64,000 nt of DNA from positions 434,001-498,000 of the forward strand of contig NZ_CP136865.1 in NCBI RefSeq assembly GCF_045689245.1. The letters are read 5' to 3'. Both the position numbers and the translations under genes were made by a program. The stretch comes from Congregibacter brevis (lineage in GTDB: Bacteria; Pseudomonadota; Gammaproteobacteria; Pseudomonadales; Halieaceae). This document shows, one piece after another, positions 32,320 to 41,271 of this stretch. Every line of letters starts with the position of its first letter. The stretch's first letter is position 1. The notes under the pieces were generated by a model that ran no database searches, was not told the DNA's origin, and was given only the letters and a program-made list of their open reading frames with translations.

Positions 32320-33744
32320 TCAGTCGTAAACCACCGCCTCGATAATCGCTAGGTGGTCATCAACTCCCCGACGAAAAGCCGCTTCGCTGATCCGCTCATC
32401 GTTACCATGAATCCGCACCATCTCAGACTCAGGTATCACCGTTGGCGTAAAACCGTAGCTGGCGATTCCAGCGTCCCGCGTAAAGTGGCTATCCGTAAAA
32501 CCAGCTGACACCGATGGCATCACCCGAGAACCCGGGTGCCTTTCCGCCGTGATGTCTGTAATCGCACTATAAAGCCGAGATCCTGTATCGGTAATCGCTG
32601 GCGAAAAAGCCATCAACACTTCGACTTCTACACCGCTGGGCGCGACCAGTTCGCGCATCTCTTCCACAAACTCATCGACCGGCTTGTCAGGGAGAATCCG
32701 ACAATCAATCTCCCCCCAAGCTTCTGGGGGAACAACATTGATCTTGTTGGATGCCGACATTCGCGTGATAGAGCAGGTGTCACGTGTTAACGCATGCATG
32801 GGTGGTGAGAACTTTTGAAGTCGGGTTAAGAATCCCGGCTCTTCAATAGCTGCGGCCATGTCTGCAAATGCCGGCGCCCATTCGGGCTCTGCACTTTGCG
32901 CAATACTGCGAAACATCGCATCTACCGGAGCAATGATTCGCGCCGGGAAGGGGTTAGTTCGTACCAACTCCAACGCTTGAACGACACGCGTAACCGAAGA
33001 GGTCGGGTAAGGCATAGAGCCGTGCCCAGGTTTGTCCACACTGGTGAGCCTTAGCCAAACCGGGACTTTCTGCGTCAGCTCTACAGAAAATATGGTCTCC
33101 CCTTTAGCTGTCAGGCGGCCGCTGCCGCCCTCATTCAACAGGAGACCTGCATTGTCGAAAATTTCAGGGTGGTTCTTCAGTAGCCACCCTGCGCCAAACA
33201 ATCCGCCGGCCTCTTCGTCTGCAGTAGCTACAAACACTACATCCCGGTTCAGAGGCTTACCTGCGCGATGCAAGCTAAGGAAAGTAGCAAGCTGGGTAAT
33301 ACCCGTGCCCTTCATGTCTATGGCGCCGCGTCCCCAGATAAAACCCTCGCGAATCTCGCCAGACAGCGGATCCGTAGTCCAATACTTGGGGTCTGCTGGC
33401 ACTACATCGGTATGTTGGAGAAGAATCAAAGCGGGCTCATCGCCGCCCTCAATCCTTGCCCAGATGTTTCCCCGTCCAGGCGCACTCTCCGCCGAGCTCC
33501 AGGATATGCCCTCGGCATCTAGAATCTTGGAATAGAAATCGACAGCTCGAGATTCATTTCCGGGTGGGTTGATCGTGTCGATTTTGAGAAATGCCTGAAG
33601 CCATTCTACGGCTTCATCATCCAGCGTCTGCGCGGCTGCAGGCAGTGTCGCCGCAATCAGCGCCGCGAAGAGACCATGCCGTAAAGATCGGATTCCCGCT
33701 TTACAGTACGCCCCTGTGAAAGCTTTGTTTATTCCTCTACCCAC
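32320..33744 (-). CDS. M20/M28-type zinc carboxypeptidase, exported
   Basis: Metallopeptidase of the M20 family, 474 aa from a GTG at 33744 with AGGGGG 8 nt upstream; the frame itself extends to 33807. A signal-like hydrophobic segment (HGLFAALIAATLPAAAQ) follows, so it probably acts in the periplasm. Zinc ligands and catalytic acids are visible in LLQHTDVVP, GRGAIDMKG, ATADEEAGG and the late HGNDERI. The GHGSMPYP dimerisation-domain motif is present. The substrate is unknown (dipeptides or N-acyl amino acids). Convergent with the PEP-CTERM-like gene. Confidence 0.9.
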   Translation of the reverse strand: MGRGINKAFTGAYCKAGIRSLRHGLFAALIAATLPAAAQTLDDEAVEWLQAFLKIDTINPPGNESRAVDFYSKILDAEGISWSSAESAPGRGNIWARIEGGDEPALILLQHTDVVPADPKYWTTDPLSGEIREGFIWGRGAIDMKGTGITQLATFLSLHRAGKPLNRDVVFVATADEEAGGLFGAGWLLKNHPEIFDNAGLLLNEGGSGRLTAKGETIFSVELTQKVPVWLRLTSVDKPGHGSMPYPTSSVTRVVQALELVRTNPFPARIIAPVDAMFRSIAQSAEPEWAPAFADMAAAIEEPGFLTRLQKFSPPMHALTRDTCSITRMSASNKINVVPPEAWGEIDCRILPDKPVDEFVEEMRELVAPSGVEVEVLMAFSPAITDTGSRLYSAITDITAERHPGSRVMPSVSAGFTDSHFTRDAGIASYGFTPTVIPESEMVRIHGNDERISEAAFRRGVDDHLAIIEAVVYD

Positions 33745-33849
33745 CTGAATATCCCCCTGCTGTTGATTGCCCACCGACGACTCTTGTCTTGGCGTTCTGT
33801 ATAACAAACTTGAAAGTAGCCTATCAGCGTCGCTTAAGCGACCTCGGTA

Positions 33850-34215
33850 CTAAATCCTAGGCACTGCAGGCCGGCTTCGATACCGCGCCTGCCAGTCCCC
33901 CGAATGCGAGCTCGCACAGGCCTCTTCCGTATCGAATTGAACCCGGCGCCATGTAGCGCTGATCGGTACAGCTTCGCTTTGAAGCTCTTCTACCACTCTC
34001 TTGGATAAGTACGCGTCTTCCTTTGCCGAACGAACGGCTCGCAACTGCTCCTCCGTTTTAAATACACAAACAACTAATAACGAGTCGGGGAAGTTGTTGA
34101 AGTCCACAAAGTGCGTTATCCACGAAAAACCGTCGATCTCCTCTAGCGCCTGATCACATACTCGAGTGAGAGCCTCGACGAGCATTCGCTCATGCTTCTT
34201 ATCGGTTTTTCTCAT
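33850..34215 (-). CDS. Hypothetical protein, Fis-labelled conserved family
   Basis: A 121-aa protein starting MRKTDKKHERMLVEALTRVC. Similar proteins are widely labelled Fis family transcriptional regulator, but I see no helix-turn-helix; the body (EIDGFSWITHFVDFNNFPDSLLVVCVF) is alpha/beta. Function is unknown. Its ATG overlaps the stop of the upstream DUF1697 gene by 4 bp (ATGA), implying coupling. Confidence 0.72.
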   Translation of the reverse strand: MRKTDKKHERMLVEALTRVCDQALEEIDGFSWITHFVDFNNFPDSLLVVCVFKTEEQLRAVRSAKEDAYLSKRVVEELQSEAVPISATWRRVQFDTEEACASSHSGDWQARYRSRPAVPRI

Positions 34216-34736
34216 GCCGTTCGATTTTGAAGCATGTCTTGGAGCTTTCTCACGGTATTAAGGTTGCGCCCCGTGCCGCAAACGCCAAGGCACGCATCTA
34301 TGTTGGCAACGAGCTTTGATCGACCGATGCCATCGGGCGCATGCAAATAAAAGACATTTCCATGGACTTCGTAACGCTCTGAATTGGCGTCCCACTTTTC
34401 CAACTTGCTCGCATCCAAATTTGGCTTCCGGGGGCAAAAATAGAAATGAACAGTATTGCCTGCCTCCTCAGAAAAGGGGTTCTGCATGGCGGCGGCCATG
34501 AACTCACTCTCCGTCACGGACATGACTGCTGGACGAAAACCAAACTTCTTCTCAATCACGCCTGCAACTTTTACTGCAGGATCCGCTGCAGAATCCAGAA
34601 TGATATTGCCGCTTTGGATATAGGTTTGAACGTTTGCGTAGCCAGCGTCTCCCAAGCAGCTACGTAGATCTTTCATGGGGAGGAGATTTTTGCCGCCGAC
34701 ATTTACGCCGCGGAGAAAAAGAATGTAAGTGTTCAA
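34212..34736 (-). CDS. DUF1697 family protein
   Basis: A 174-aa protein with DUF1697 features: start YILFLRGVNVGGKNLLPM, the YANVQTYIQSGNIIL strand, and the C-terminal GRNLNTVRKLQDML helix. The fold is ferredoxin-like and the function unknown. It forms a two-gene unit with the downstream Fis-labelled gene (4-bp overlap). Upstream lies the decayed acetyltransferase gene, about 47 bp away on the same strand. Confidence 0.88.
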   Translation of the reverse strand: MNTYILFLRGVNVGGKNLLPMKDLRSCLGDAGYANVQTYIQSGNIILDSAADPAVKVAGVIEKKFGFRPAVMSVTESEFMAAAMQNPFSEEAGNTVHFYFCPRKPNLDASKLEKWDANSERYEVHGNVFYLHAPDGIGRSKLVANIDACLGVCGTGRNLNTVRKLQDMLQNRTA

Positions 34737-34782
34737 GTACGCTCCATAGTATCGCCATCTACCGCTCGCTCACGGATTGAGG

Positions 34783-35231
34783 CTAGCCTTCAATTTTTGG
34801 CCGCATCGAACAAAGTGGAGGATCCGTCGCAACTGTTTCAAAGCCGAGCCTCTCGTAAAGCCGAGCCTCTCGTAAAGAGGGATCACCGAGCTATCAATGA
34901 AGGCCTCGCATACAATTTCCTGGATGTCGGCCAGTGCTGCGCTCTTTAAAAGCCACTGGTAAATGCGGTACCCATGCATCCTACCCTGCGCACTCTCTGT
35001 AATCTGCACGTTATGCACAAATAGACGCCTAGGCACAAACTCTAGGGACAAGAAGCCTATCCAGCGGTCTTTATGAAAGACTGAGAAATTGTCGTTCTGC
35101 TCATAATAGGTTCTATGCTAGGCCCCGTCCCAAACAATATCGACCCGGTCAAGCTCTGCTGCCATATTTCTCTTCATCAGAGCCAGAGCCCCCTCAAATT
35201 CTTCGAAAGCACAGGGCTCGATGACAAGCAT
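34783..35231 (-). pseudogene. Decayed GNAT acetyltransferase pseudogene
   Basis: Read from ATG 35231 (AGGA 7 nt upstream), the frame gives a typical small GNAT N-terminus (MLVIEPCAFEEFEG, RNMAAEL, IVWDGA). An in-frame TAG (35118-35120) interrupts it after 37 residues. The same frame then continues HRTYYEQNDNFSVFHKDRW, the LFVHNVQI strand and LYERLGF. A 17-bp tandem duplication (34840-34873) shifts the frame there; removing one copy restores ETVATDPPLCSMRP and a stop at 34783. The CoA loop reads QGRMHG instead of QGxGxG. Three lesions make activity very unlikely. A 93-codon stretch remains open (34770-35051, TTG start) but encodes only the damaged part. Confidence 0.88.
34840..34873. repeat. 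17-bp tandem duplication
   Basis: AAAGCCGAGCCTCTCGT occurs twice in direct succession (34840-34856 and 34857-34873), followed by AAAG of a third start. Because 17 is not a multiple of three, it shifts the reading frame of the acetyltransferase on the minus strand. Confidence 0.97.
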
Positions 35232-35645
35232 CACAGAATCCTAGAAAATGTTCATTGCCATGAATACTACGAAGGACTGCATATCATTCAAATCATTACA
35301 TGGGCATTGTGCGCGGCTACGGTTTACGGGATTTTTACCGTGGCGCCTTGGCTCAATTGGATCGGCGCTGTGTGGCTAGCTCTCTTTGCATGGTTGTTGT
35401 GGGTCTTAGCAGCCCGCAGAAGTAGTGAAGAATTAGCTACGGCTTATGTCTCAAAAGCCAACAAGCGCGATGTGTACGACCTTGAAACACACGAGAAAAA
35501 ACGCAGAGCTCGTGAGGAAGTGTTTGACGCCGCGGTTCTCCACGAACGCGCTGAACATTCCCTGATTGAAGAGCGAAAAGCACTAGAGGAGAAGCAAGGC
35601 GTCAAGGCTTTTCCAACTCAAAATCAGTTCAACGACGGCGCTTAA
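35115..35645 (+). CDS. Small membrane protein of unknown function, start uncertain
   Basis: Up to 176 aa. The first 39 codons are antisense to the acetyltransferase pseudogene and look like chance coding, and no ATG or GTG lies in frame after them (a TTG at 35307 is one option). The convincing part starts near residue 54: two hydrophobic segments (about 56-75 and 80-102), then a charged helical tail of about 70 residues rich in Glu, Lys and Arg. I recognise no domain. It could be a 5'-truncated gene. The 3' end overlaps the convergent serine hydrolase gene by 17 bp. Confidence 0.5.
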   Translation: MLGPVPNNIDPVKLCCHISLHQSQSPLKFFESTGLDDKHHRILENVHCHEYYEGLHIIQIITWALCAATVYGIFTVAPWLNWIGAVWLALFAWLLWVLAARRSSEELATAYVSKANKRDVYDLETHEKKRRAREEVFDAAVLHERAEHSLIEERKALEEKQGVKAFPTQNQFNDGA

Positions 35646-36879
35646 TGCCAAAAAACCCAACTAGCACAAGAATCACAAGACTCCCGCCACCGATCACCCG
35701 CAACATCAACCCCAAGGACATGAGAAACATCAGACTGTCCACGTTACCTGTCTTCCAAAAAATCCATTCCCCGGCAAGTCGCGTCGCGAGTGTTTCGCTG
35801 CCAGTAGAAAGGATTACGATACCGTCTCCAGTGTCCGGGTCATAGCGGGCAACAGTGTTAATCGCGGGTCCATTGTTACCGTCATGGCCAATAACGTAAC
35901 CGCCCTGGTTGTTTGGAGCAAAAAGCATCACACCCAAGCCCCAGATTTCAGCACCCATCTGGGTCGCATGAGGCTTCCGCATGAGCCTGAGCATTTCATC
36001 AGACAACACAGATTGCTGACCAGCAGAAGATTGCGCAGACATGAAGGTGACCAGGTCATCCGCTGTGGTAAATAGTGATGTAGCTGCCAGGGCCGAATAC
36101 CAGCGAAAAGGCTCTGTGCGACCATCGCGGCTAAAGTTTTCTGCCAGTCCCAACTCCATCGCTTCGGAATATCGAAACGTTGTGCGAGTCATACCGAGAG
36201 GCCCAAAGACTCGGACAGCCATAAACTCAGCGAAGTCCTGCCCCGACACTTCTTCGATGATTAATTGCAGCATTGTGTAACCACCACCCGAGTACTTCCA
36301 TTCAGTACCAGGCTGCATGCCTACTTTCACGACCCCGTCTTTGCCTGGAGATGCATCACGGGCACGGGATAAGGATTCTTCCAAAGACTGCACTGAGGCG
36401 GCGCTCTCAAAGCCGTCGTATCCCAGCGCGTCATCAAGTCCCGCTGTGTGACTAAGGAGTCTGCGAACCGTTACTCCATCGGAGTCAAACTCACTCTTAG
36501 GGAGGGCCCATCGTGTTAGGTAATTGGATACGGGACTATCCAGATCGATGGTCTCGTCTTCGACCAGGGTCATCACACCCCATGCGGTGATCCACTTACC
36601 TAGAGAGGCGACCTGATACACAGAGCTTCCGTCTACGGCATCCCCCGATGATGTGAAAACACCTTCAGCGACACGCCCGTTTTCTATGAGGTACATACTG
36701 AGGTTGCCGGTGTGACTGTCATCCACAACGCCTCGTGCAGCCTCCGCAAACGATTTCGGCGAGCTCGAATCAACGATGGGCGACTTCAACCACCCCCCAC
36801 TAATTGCCACAAAGACCAGCACTGCCCACAGACCAATGAGAACCAGCGCAGAAATACAGTACAAAAGAACTCTCATCAT
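35629..36879 (-). CDS. Beta-lactamase-family serine hydrolase with two membrane anchors
   Basis: Class C-like penicillin-recognising protein or esterase, 416 aa from ATG 36879 (GAGGG 8 nt upstream; other in-frame ATGs lie nearby). The catalytic S-x-x-K is SLGK in VYQVASLGKWIT; the second motif is Y-S-G in KYSGGGY rather than YAN; the third is HDG in VIGHDGNNG. An N-terminal membrane helix and a C-terminal hydrophobic segment (about 375-412, ending KRRR) flank the periplasmic domain. More likely a peptidase or esterase than a true beta-lactamase. Convergent with the small membrane protein. Confidence 0.87.
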   Translation of the reverse strand: MMRVLLYCISALVLIGLWAVLVFVAISGGWLKSPIVDSSSPKSFAEAARGVVDDSHTGNLSMYLIENGRVAEGVFTSSGDAVDGSSVYQVASLGKWITAWGVMTLVEDETIDLDSPVSNYLTRWALPKSEFDSDGVTVRRLLSHTAGLDDALGYDGFESAASVQSLEESLSRARDASPGKDGVVKVGMQPGTEWKYSGGGYTMLQLIIEEVSGQDFAEFMAVRVFGPLGMTRTTFRYSEAMELGLAENFSRDGRTEPFRWYSALAATSLFTTADDLVTFMSAQSSAGQQSVLSDEMLRLMRKPHATQMGAEIWGLGVMLFAPNNQGGYVIGHDGNNGPAINTVARYDPDTGDGIVILSTGSETLATRLAGEWIFWKTGNVDSLMFLMSLGLMLRVIGGGSLVILVLVGFFGIKRRR

Positions 36880-36963
36880 GGCGTCATCCCTCAAGCTGAC
36901 AATCATTGACCAAAATCTTTGGTCTTTCTGTTGTAGCTGCGAAAGTACGAAAAGTTAGCCACG

Positions 36964-37395
36964 TCATGCCTGTCTCTCCAGAAAATCTGACGAAGAGCTA
37001 ATGCGCACTCGCAAGGAGTAATCCTTTGCTCGAAGCGCCAAGAGCACCACGGCAATCGTAAGCTCAAGGCACAAGGCGATGAGCAAGGATTGTGAGGGGA
37101 CACCATGGATGAGCATACTAATGACTCGTCCCAAGCCGTAACTTCCGTAAACGGCAGCTCCGACGAGTAGCGCCAGATTGCTATAACGAGCCCTGAACGC
37201 AGCAAAAATCATTAGAGACGCGGTGACTATCAGTACAGCACTCGGCGCCGTTAGTTCCGACATTAGACTTGGCTCTGGCTGCAAAACGATACCGCTATCC
37301 TCAAGAAAACTCTTCGGTGTAAACATTAGGCTGCCACCAATAAGTGCCAGAAGAGCGCCCGCACTGAACAACGCAAATCTTATGCTTTGTTTCAT
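36964..37395 (-). CDS. DUF4345-like membrane protein
   Basis: A 143-aa four-helix membrane protein (helices about 5-24, 45-67, 70-90, 100-120) resembling DUF4345. Start ATG 37395 overlaps the stop of the NmrA-like gene as ATGA; an earlier in-frame ATG (37410) is possible. The function is unknown, though members are often found with redox or stress genes. Last gene of an apparent AraC-NmrA-DUF4345 cluster. Confidence 0.72.
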   Translation of the reverse strand: MKQSIRFALFSAGALLALIGGSLMFTPKSFLEDSGIVLQPEPSLMSELTAPSAVLIVTASLMIFAAFRARYSNLALLVGAAVYGSYGLGRVISMLIHGVPSQSLLIALCLELTIAVVLLALRAKDYSLRVRISSSSDFLERQA

Positions 37396-38249
37396 GCGGA
37401 TGTCCTCCACGCACCCGTTGCCGCGACCTCACGAGCGTAATCGGCAAAGTCACGAGGCGCTCGTCCGAGTGCACGCTGCACGCCATCTGTCAGATAGGCG
37501 TTGCGTCCGTCCAGAACCGTCGAAAAGAGATAATCGAGCATCCACACAACATCTTTAGGGGCGCCGGAACTCGCAACCTCGGCGACAAACGCATCATGAG
37601 GGACGTCTATGTAGTCAATTTTGCGGCCTGTGGCGGCGGAAAGATCAGCAGCAACATCGGCTACCGTCATCAATCTCGGTCCGGTAACTTCATAAATTTG
37701 GCCACCGTGGTGATCCTCTGTGAAAGCAGCCACGGCCACATCTGCGATGTCATCGGTATCGACAAAAGGCTCGAGCTGGTTTCCTGCAGGGAGGGTGATC
37801 GCACCACTTAAAACCATATCGATGAAGGCACCCTCAGAGAAGTTCTGATTGAACCAACTGGCCCTGACAATAGTCCATTCCACGCCCGAAGCCTGAACAA
37901 GCTTCTCGCAAGCCTGAGCTTCCTCCTCTCCACGCCCAGAAAGCAAAACCAATCGCTTTACTCCTCGAGATACAGCGAGGTTCACGAAGCTTTGAATCGC
38001 GTCGACTGCACCCGGCATAGCCAAGTCAGGCGCATAGGTGATGTATACGGCACTCACGCCATCCAGACAGGCGCCCCAGGCTTTCTCGTTGTCCCAGTCA
38101 AAAGACGGTGTAGATGATCGGGATCCGATTCGAACACGACATCCTTTTGCCTGCAGGCGTTCGGCCACGCGTCGCCCCGTCTTCCCCGTACCGCCAAGGA
38201 TGAGAGTGAGGTCGCCATTTTCTGATGATTTGTTTTGATCGTTGGTCAT
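37392..38249 (-). CDS. NmrA-like NAD(P)-binding protein
   Basis: Atypical short-chain dehydrogenase, 285 aa from ATG 38249 (AGGAG 8 nt upstream). The dinucleotide loop is LILGGTGKTGRRVAERL near residue 15, followed by NmrA/QOR2-type features: RLVLLSGRGEEEA, VRASWFNQNFSEG and FVDTDDIADVA. There is no YxxxK catalytic pair, so it may sense redox state or reduce quinones. Overlaps the downstream DUF4345-like gene by 4 bp. An AraC-type regulator gene lies 104 bp upstream on the same strand. Confidence 0.9.
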   Translation of the reverse strand: MTNDQNKSSENGDLTLILGGTGKTGRRVAERLQAKGCRVRIGSRSSTPSFDWDNEKAWGACLDGVSAVYITYAPDLAMPGAVDAIQSFVNLAVSRGVKRLVLLSGRGEEEAQACEKLVQASGVEWTIVRASWFNQNFSEGAFIDMVLSGAITLPAGNQLEPFVDTDDIADVAVAAFTEDHHGGQIYEVTGPRLMTVADVAADLSAATGRKIDYIDVPHDAFVAEVASSGAPKDVVWMLDYLFSTVLDGRNAYLTDGVQRALGRAPRDFADYAREVAATGAWRTSA

Positions 38250-38353
38250 GAACTTGCTCCTGGTTAGTTTCAGCAAGCTCAGAATGGCAAAGAGTTGGCT
38301 CTCACTCTTGCCCGTTGATGACAGTGTTTAGGCCGATGATGACAATTTTAAAA

Positions 38354-39361
38354 TCAGGCAGAGCTACTGCTCAGTCGGTAGGATCGGGGAGTCTGCCCGG
38401 CCCATCGTTTAAAAGCTCTCGTAAAGCCGCTTTGCTCGGCGAACCCCGTAAGGAACGCTACTTCAGCAAGGCTGTAGCTGGTTTCGCGTAACAAACGCTG
38501 CGCAAGATCCTTTCGCGCAAGATCAACCACACCCTGAAAGCTGTGGCCATGCTCTGTTAGGCGTCGTTGCAAAGTCCGGGCACCAACACCTAACTCAGAG
38601 GCAACCAACGATAGCGTGGGCACACCTTCACTGAGCACATTCGCGATGACGCTCCGAACTTGCTGCTCCAGGCTAGGGTCGCTTGAAAGAGACTCTAGTT
38701 CCTGCTCCAAATGACGATCGAAGAAGCTCGCGATCGTCGCATCCCCCAATTTATTGGGGGCTTCTAAGCTATCTTTACTGACAAAAAGAGCGTCGCGCCC
38801 AGATTCGAAATAAACCGGGCAGCAAAAGTGCTCCTCATAAATGGAGGTGGCACCTCGTGCTTCGTGTTTAAAGTGGACTGACAGAGGTGCAAATGGAATA
38901 GCGCTGGCTTCTTGGCTGATGGCTACTACCGCCGAAATGCTCGCTTCATTTGAAAGTAACATACCGGGCCGACCGTCTCCGGCCTTTTCGAGGCTGAAAA
39001 AAACACCTTCTTCGCGCGGCTCCACCGCATAGGTTTCGGCACTGCCTAAAACGTGTCCATAGCGCTCAGATCGAATAAAGGAACCAAGCAAGTTGGGAGC
39101 GGACTTCCACGCGAGACCAAAAGCCCCATATTCGTCGACGCGCATGGCCGCGCCAATACGAAGAGGCAAAGCCACCCCCTCAGGATCTCGACTCGCAAGT
39201 GCCGCGAAGAAGTCATAGTACTCAGATGATGAGACCATCTGACTTGGGTCGATGGCGCCATCAATGCTAAGGCCGAGACCTTCGACCAGATCACGTGTTT
39301 CAACGCCGGCGCTTGCCTGCGCGGCGACTTTGTAAACGTAGAGTGAAGTAATCTGGCTCAT
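38354..39361 (-). CDS. AraC family transcriptional regulator
   Basis: A 335-aa regulator with an N-terminal Arabinose_bd-like (OruR/ArgR-type) sensing domain (about 15-210) and a C-terminal AraC/HTH_18 domain (about 235-332). The two helix-turn-helix units are visible: LSLVASELGVGARTLQRRL, and YSLAEVAFLTGFAEQSGFTRAF, followed by PRSYR. It probably controls the NmrA-like/DUF4345-like genes downstream, with 104 bp of leader as target; the inducer is unknown. Starts 24 bp after the parE stop. Confidence 0.93.
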   Translation of the reverse strand: MSQITSLYVYKVAAQASAGVETRDLVEGLGLSIDGAIDPSQMVSSSEYYDFFAALASRDPEGVALPLRIGAAMRVDEYGAFGLAWKSAPNLLGSFIRSERYGHVLGSAETYAVEPREEGVFFSLEKAGDGRPGMLLSNEASISAVVAISQEASAIPFAPLSVHFKHEARGATSIYEEHFCCPVYFESGRDALFVSKDSLEAPNKLGDATIASFFDRHLEQELESLSSDPSLEQQVRSVIANVLSEGVPTLSLVASELGVGARTLQRRLTEHGHSFQGVVDLARKDLAQRLLRETSYSLAEVAFLTGFAEQSGFTRAFKRWAGQTPRSYRLSSSSA

Positions 39362-39384
39362 AGCATCTACGGTTGCCGTAGAAC

Positions 39385-41271
39385 CTACAAAACTTCCGCC
39401 AAATCGCCCTTGGTCTCAAGCCAGGACTTTCGATCTCCCGCGCGTTTCTTGGCCAAGAGCATGTCCAGCATCTCGTTGGTTTCATCACCGGCTTCAAGCC
39501 GCAACTGCACGAGACGGCGCGTGTCGGGACTCATGGTCGTCTCTCGAAGCTGCAGGGGATTCATCTCACCAAGACCCTTAAAACGCTGCACATTTACCTT
39601 GCCACGCTTCTTCTCTGCCTCTATGCGATCAAGAACACCCTGCTTCTCAGCTTCGTCCAGCGCGTAAAACACTTCTTTACCAATATCGATTCGATACAAA
39701 GGCGGCATCGCGACGTAGACGTGCCCAGCAGAAACAAGAGCGCGGAAATGGCGAACAAACAGAGCGCAAATCAGAGTTGCGATGTGCAGACCATCGGAGT
39801 CGGCATCAGCAAGTATGCAGACCTTCCCGTAGCGCAGACCGCTAAGATCATCGTCCGCGGGGTCAATGCCCAAGGCGACTGAGATATTGTGCACTTCCTG
39901 AGACGCCAGAATCTCTTGGGAGTCCACCTCCCAGGTATTCAGTATCTTTCCGCGTAAGGGAAGGATCGCCTGAATCTCGCGGTCGCGAGCCTGTTTCGCA
40001 CTTCCGCCAGCGGAGTCACCCTCTACCAGGAACAACTCGGTACGTGTGATGTCTTCGCCAGAGCAATCAGCAAGCTTCCCTGGCAAGGCCGGGCCCGCAC
40101 TGACCTTCTTACGCACCACTTTTTTGGCGCTACGTAAACGTCGCTGTGCGGTGTTGATGCACAGCTCGGCAAGCGCTTCTGCGTCGCCGGTATGCTGATT
40201 CAGCCACAGGCTGAACGCATCCTTGGCTACCCCCGATACAAAGGCCGCTGCCTCGCGGGAGCTGAGGCGTTCCTTGGTCTGGCCGGAGAACTGCGGGTCT
40301 TCTAGCTTCGACGAAAGCACGTAACTACAGCGCTCCCAGATGTCGTCGGGCGCAAGCTTGACGCCGCGGGGCAATAGAGAGCGAAGCTCACAAAACTCTC
40401 GCATCGCATCCAGTAAGCCTGTGCGAAGACCATTTACGTGGGTGCCGCCCTGTGCCGTTGGAATCAGGTTTACATAGGATTCGGTAATCAGTTCGCCGCC
40501 CTCAGGCAACCACTGAACCGCCCAGTCCACCGCCTCCGTGCTGCCGCTAAAGCTCCCGGTGAAAGGCTCGACCGGGAGGGTTGGAAAGCCGTCGGTAGCG
40601 GAGAGAAGATAGTCCGTAAGACCGTCCTCGTAGAACCACTCTTCTTTCTCGTTCTTTTTCTCATCGAGGAACGTGACGCGCAGCCCGGGACACAATACCG
40701 CCTTTGCCCGCAGCACGTGCTTCAACCGGGGCACCGAGAAGTTGATGGAATCGAAATACTGGGGATCCGGCGTAAAGTGCACCGTAGTCCCGGTATTTCG
40801 CTTACCACAGCTATCAATCACCTTGAGATCTGAGGTCTTCTCACCACCGGCAAAGCTCATTTGGTGTACTTGCGCGTCTCGGCGAATGGTCACCGTGAGC
40901 TGCTTTGACAGAGCATTCACCACCGAGACCCCAACACCGTGGAGACCGCCGCTGAACTGATAGTTTTTGCTGGAGAATTTACCGCCAGCATGCAGCGTAC
41001 TGAGGATCACCTCTACCCCTGGCTTTTTCTGCTCAGGGTGCATGTCTACCGGCATGCCTCGACCATCGTCGCTAGCGGACAGCGAACCGTCAGCATGAAG
41101 GACGACGTCAATCTGCCGCGCGAAGCCCGCTAGCGCCTCGTCGACGCTATTATCGATAATCTCCTGGGCAAGGTGATTGGGACGCGTGGTGTCGGTGTAC
41201 ATTCCGGGGCGTTTACGCACCGGTTCAAGGCCAGTTAGGACCTCAATAGATTCAGAAGAATAATCGCTCAC
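39385..41271 (-). CDS. parE: DNA topoisomerase IV subunit B
   Basis: ATPase subunit of the decatenating type II topoisomerase; partners with ParC (not in the window). 628 aa, as in Gammaproteobacteria. The GHKL ATPase (EIIDNSVDEALAG, DDGRGMPV, GGLHGVGVSVVNAL) is followed by the transducer (QGGTHVNG) and Toprim domain (LVEGDSAGGSAKQARDR; DADSDGLHI, the ParE-type Ser replacing the Val of GyrB). The RKRPGMYTDTT start is typical. It ends a reverse-strand series DUF1249-cpdA-nucleoside permease-parE. Confidence 0.98.
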   Translation of the reverse strand: MSDYSSESIEVLTGLEPVRKRPGMYTDTTRPNHLAQEIIDNSVDEALAGFARQIDVVLHADGSLSASDDGRGMPVDMHPEQKKPGVEVILSTLHAGGKFSSKNYQFSGGLHGVGVSVVNALSKQLTVTIRRDAQVHQMSFAGGEKTSDLKVIDSCGKRNTGTTVHFTPDPQYFDSINFSVPRLKHVLRAKAVLCPGLRVTFLDEKKNEKEEWFYEDGLTDYLLSATDGFPTLPVEPFTGSFSGSTEAVDWAVQWLPEGGELITESYVNLIPTAQGGTHVNGLRTGLLDAMREFCELRSLLPRGVKLAPDDIWERCSYVLSSKLEDPQFSGQTKERLSSREAAAFVSGVAKDAFSLWLNQHTGDAEALAELCINTAQRRLRSAKKVVRKKVSAGPALPGKLADCSGEDITRTELFLVEGDSAGGSAKQARDREIQAILPLRGKILNTWEVDSQEILASQEVHNISVALGIDPADDDLSGLRYGKVCILADADSDGLHIATLICALFVRHFRALVSAGHVYVAMPPLYRIDIGKEVFYALDEAEKQGVLDRIEAEKKRGKVNVQRFKGLGEMNPLQLRETTMSPDTRRLVQLRLEAGDETNEMLDMLLAKKRAGDRKSWLETKGDLAEVL

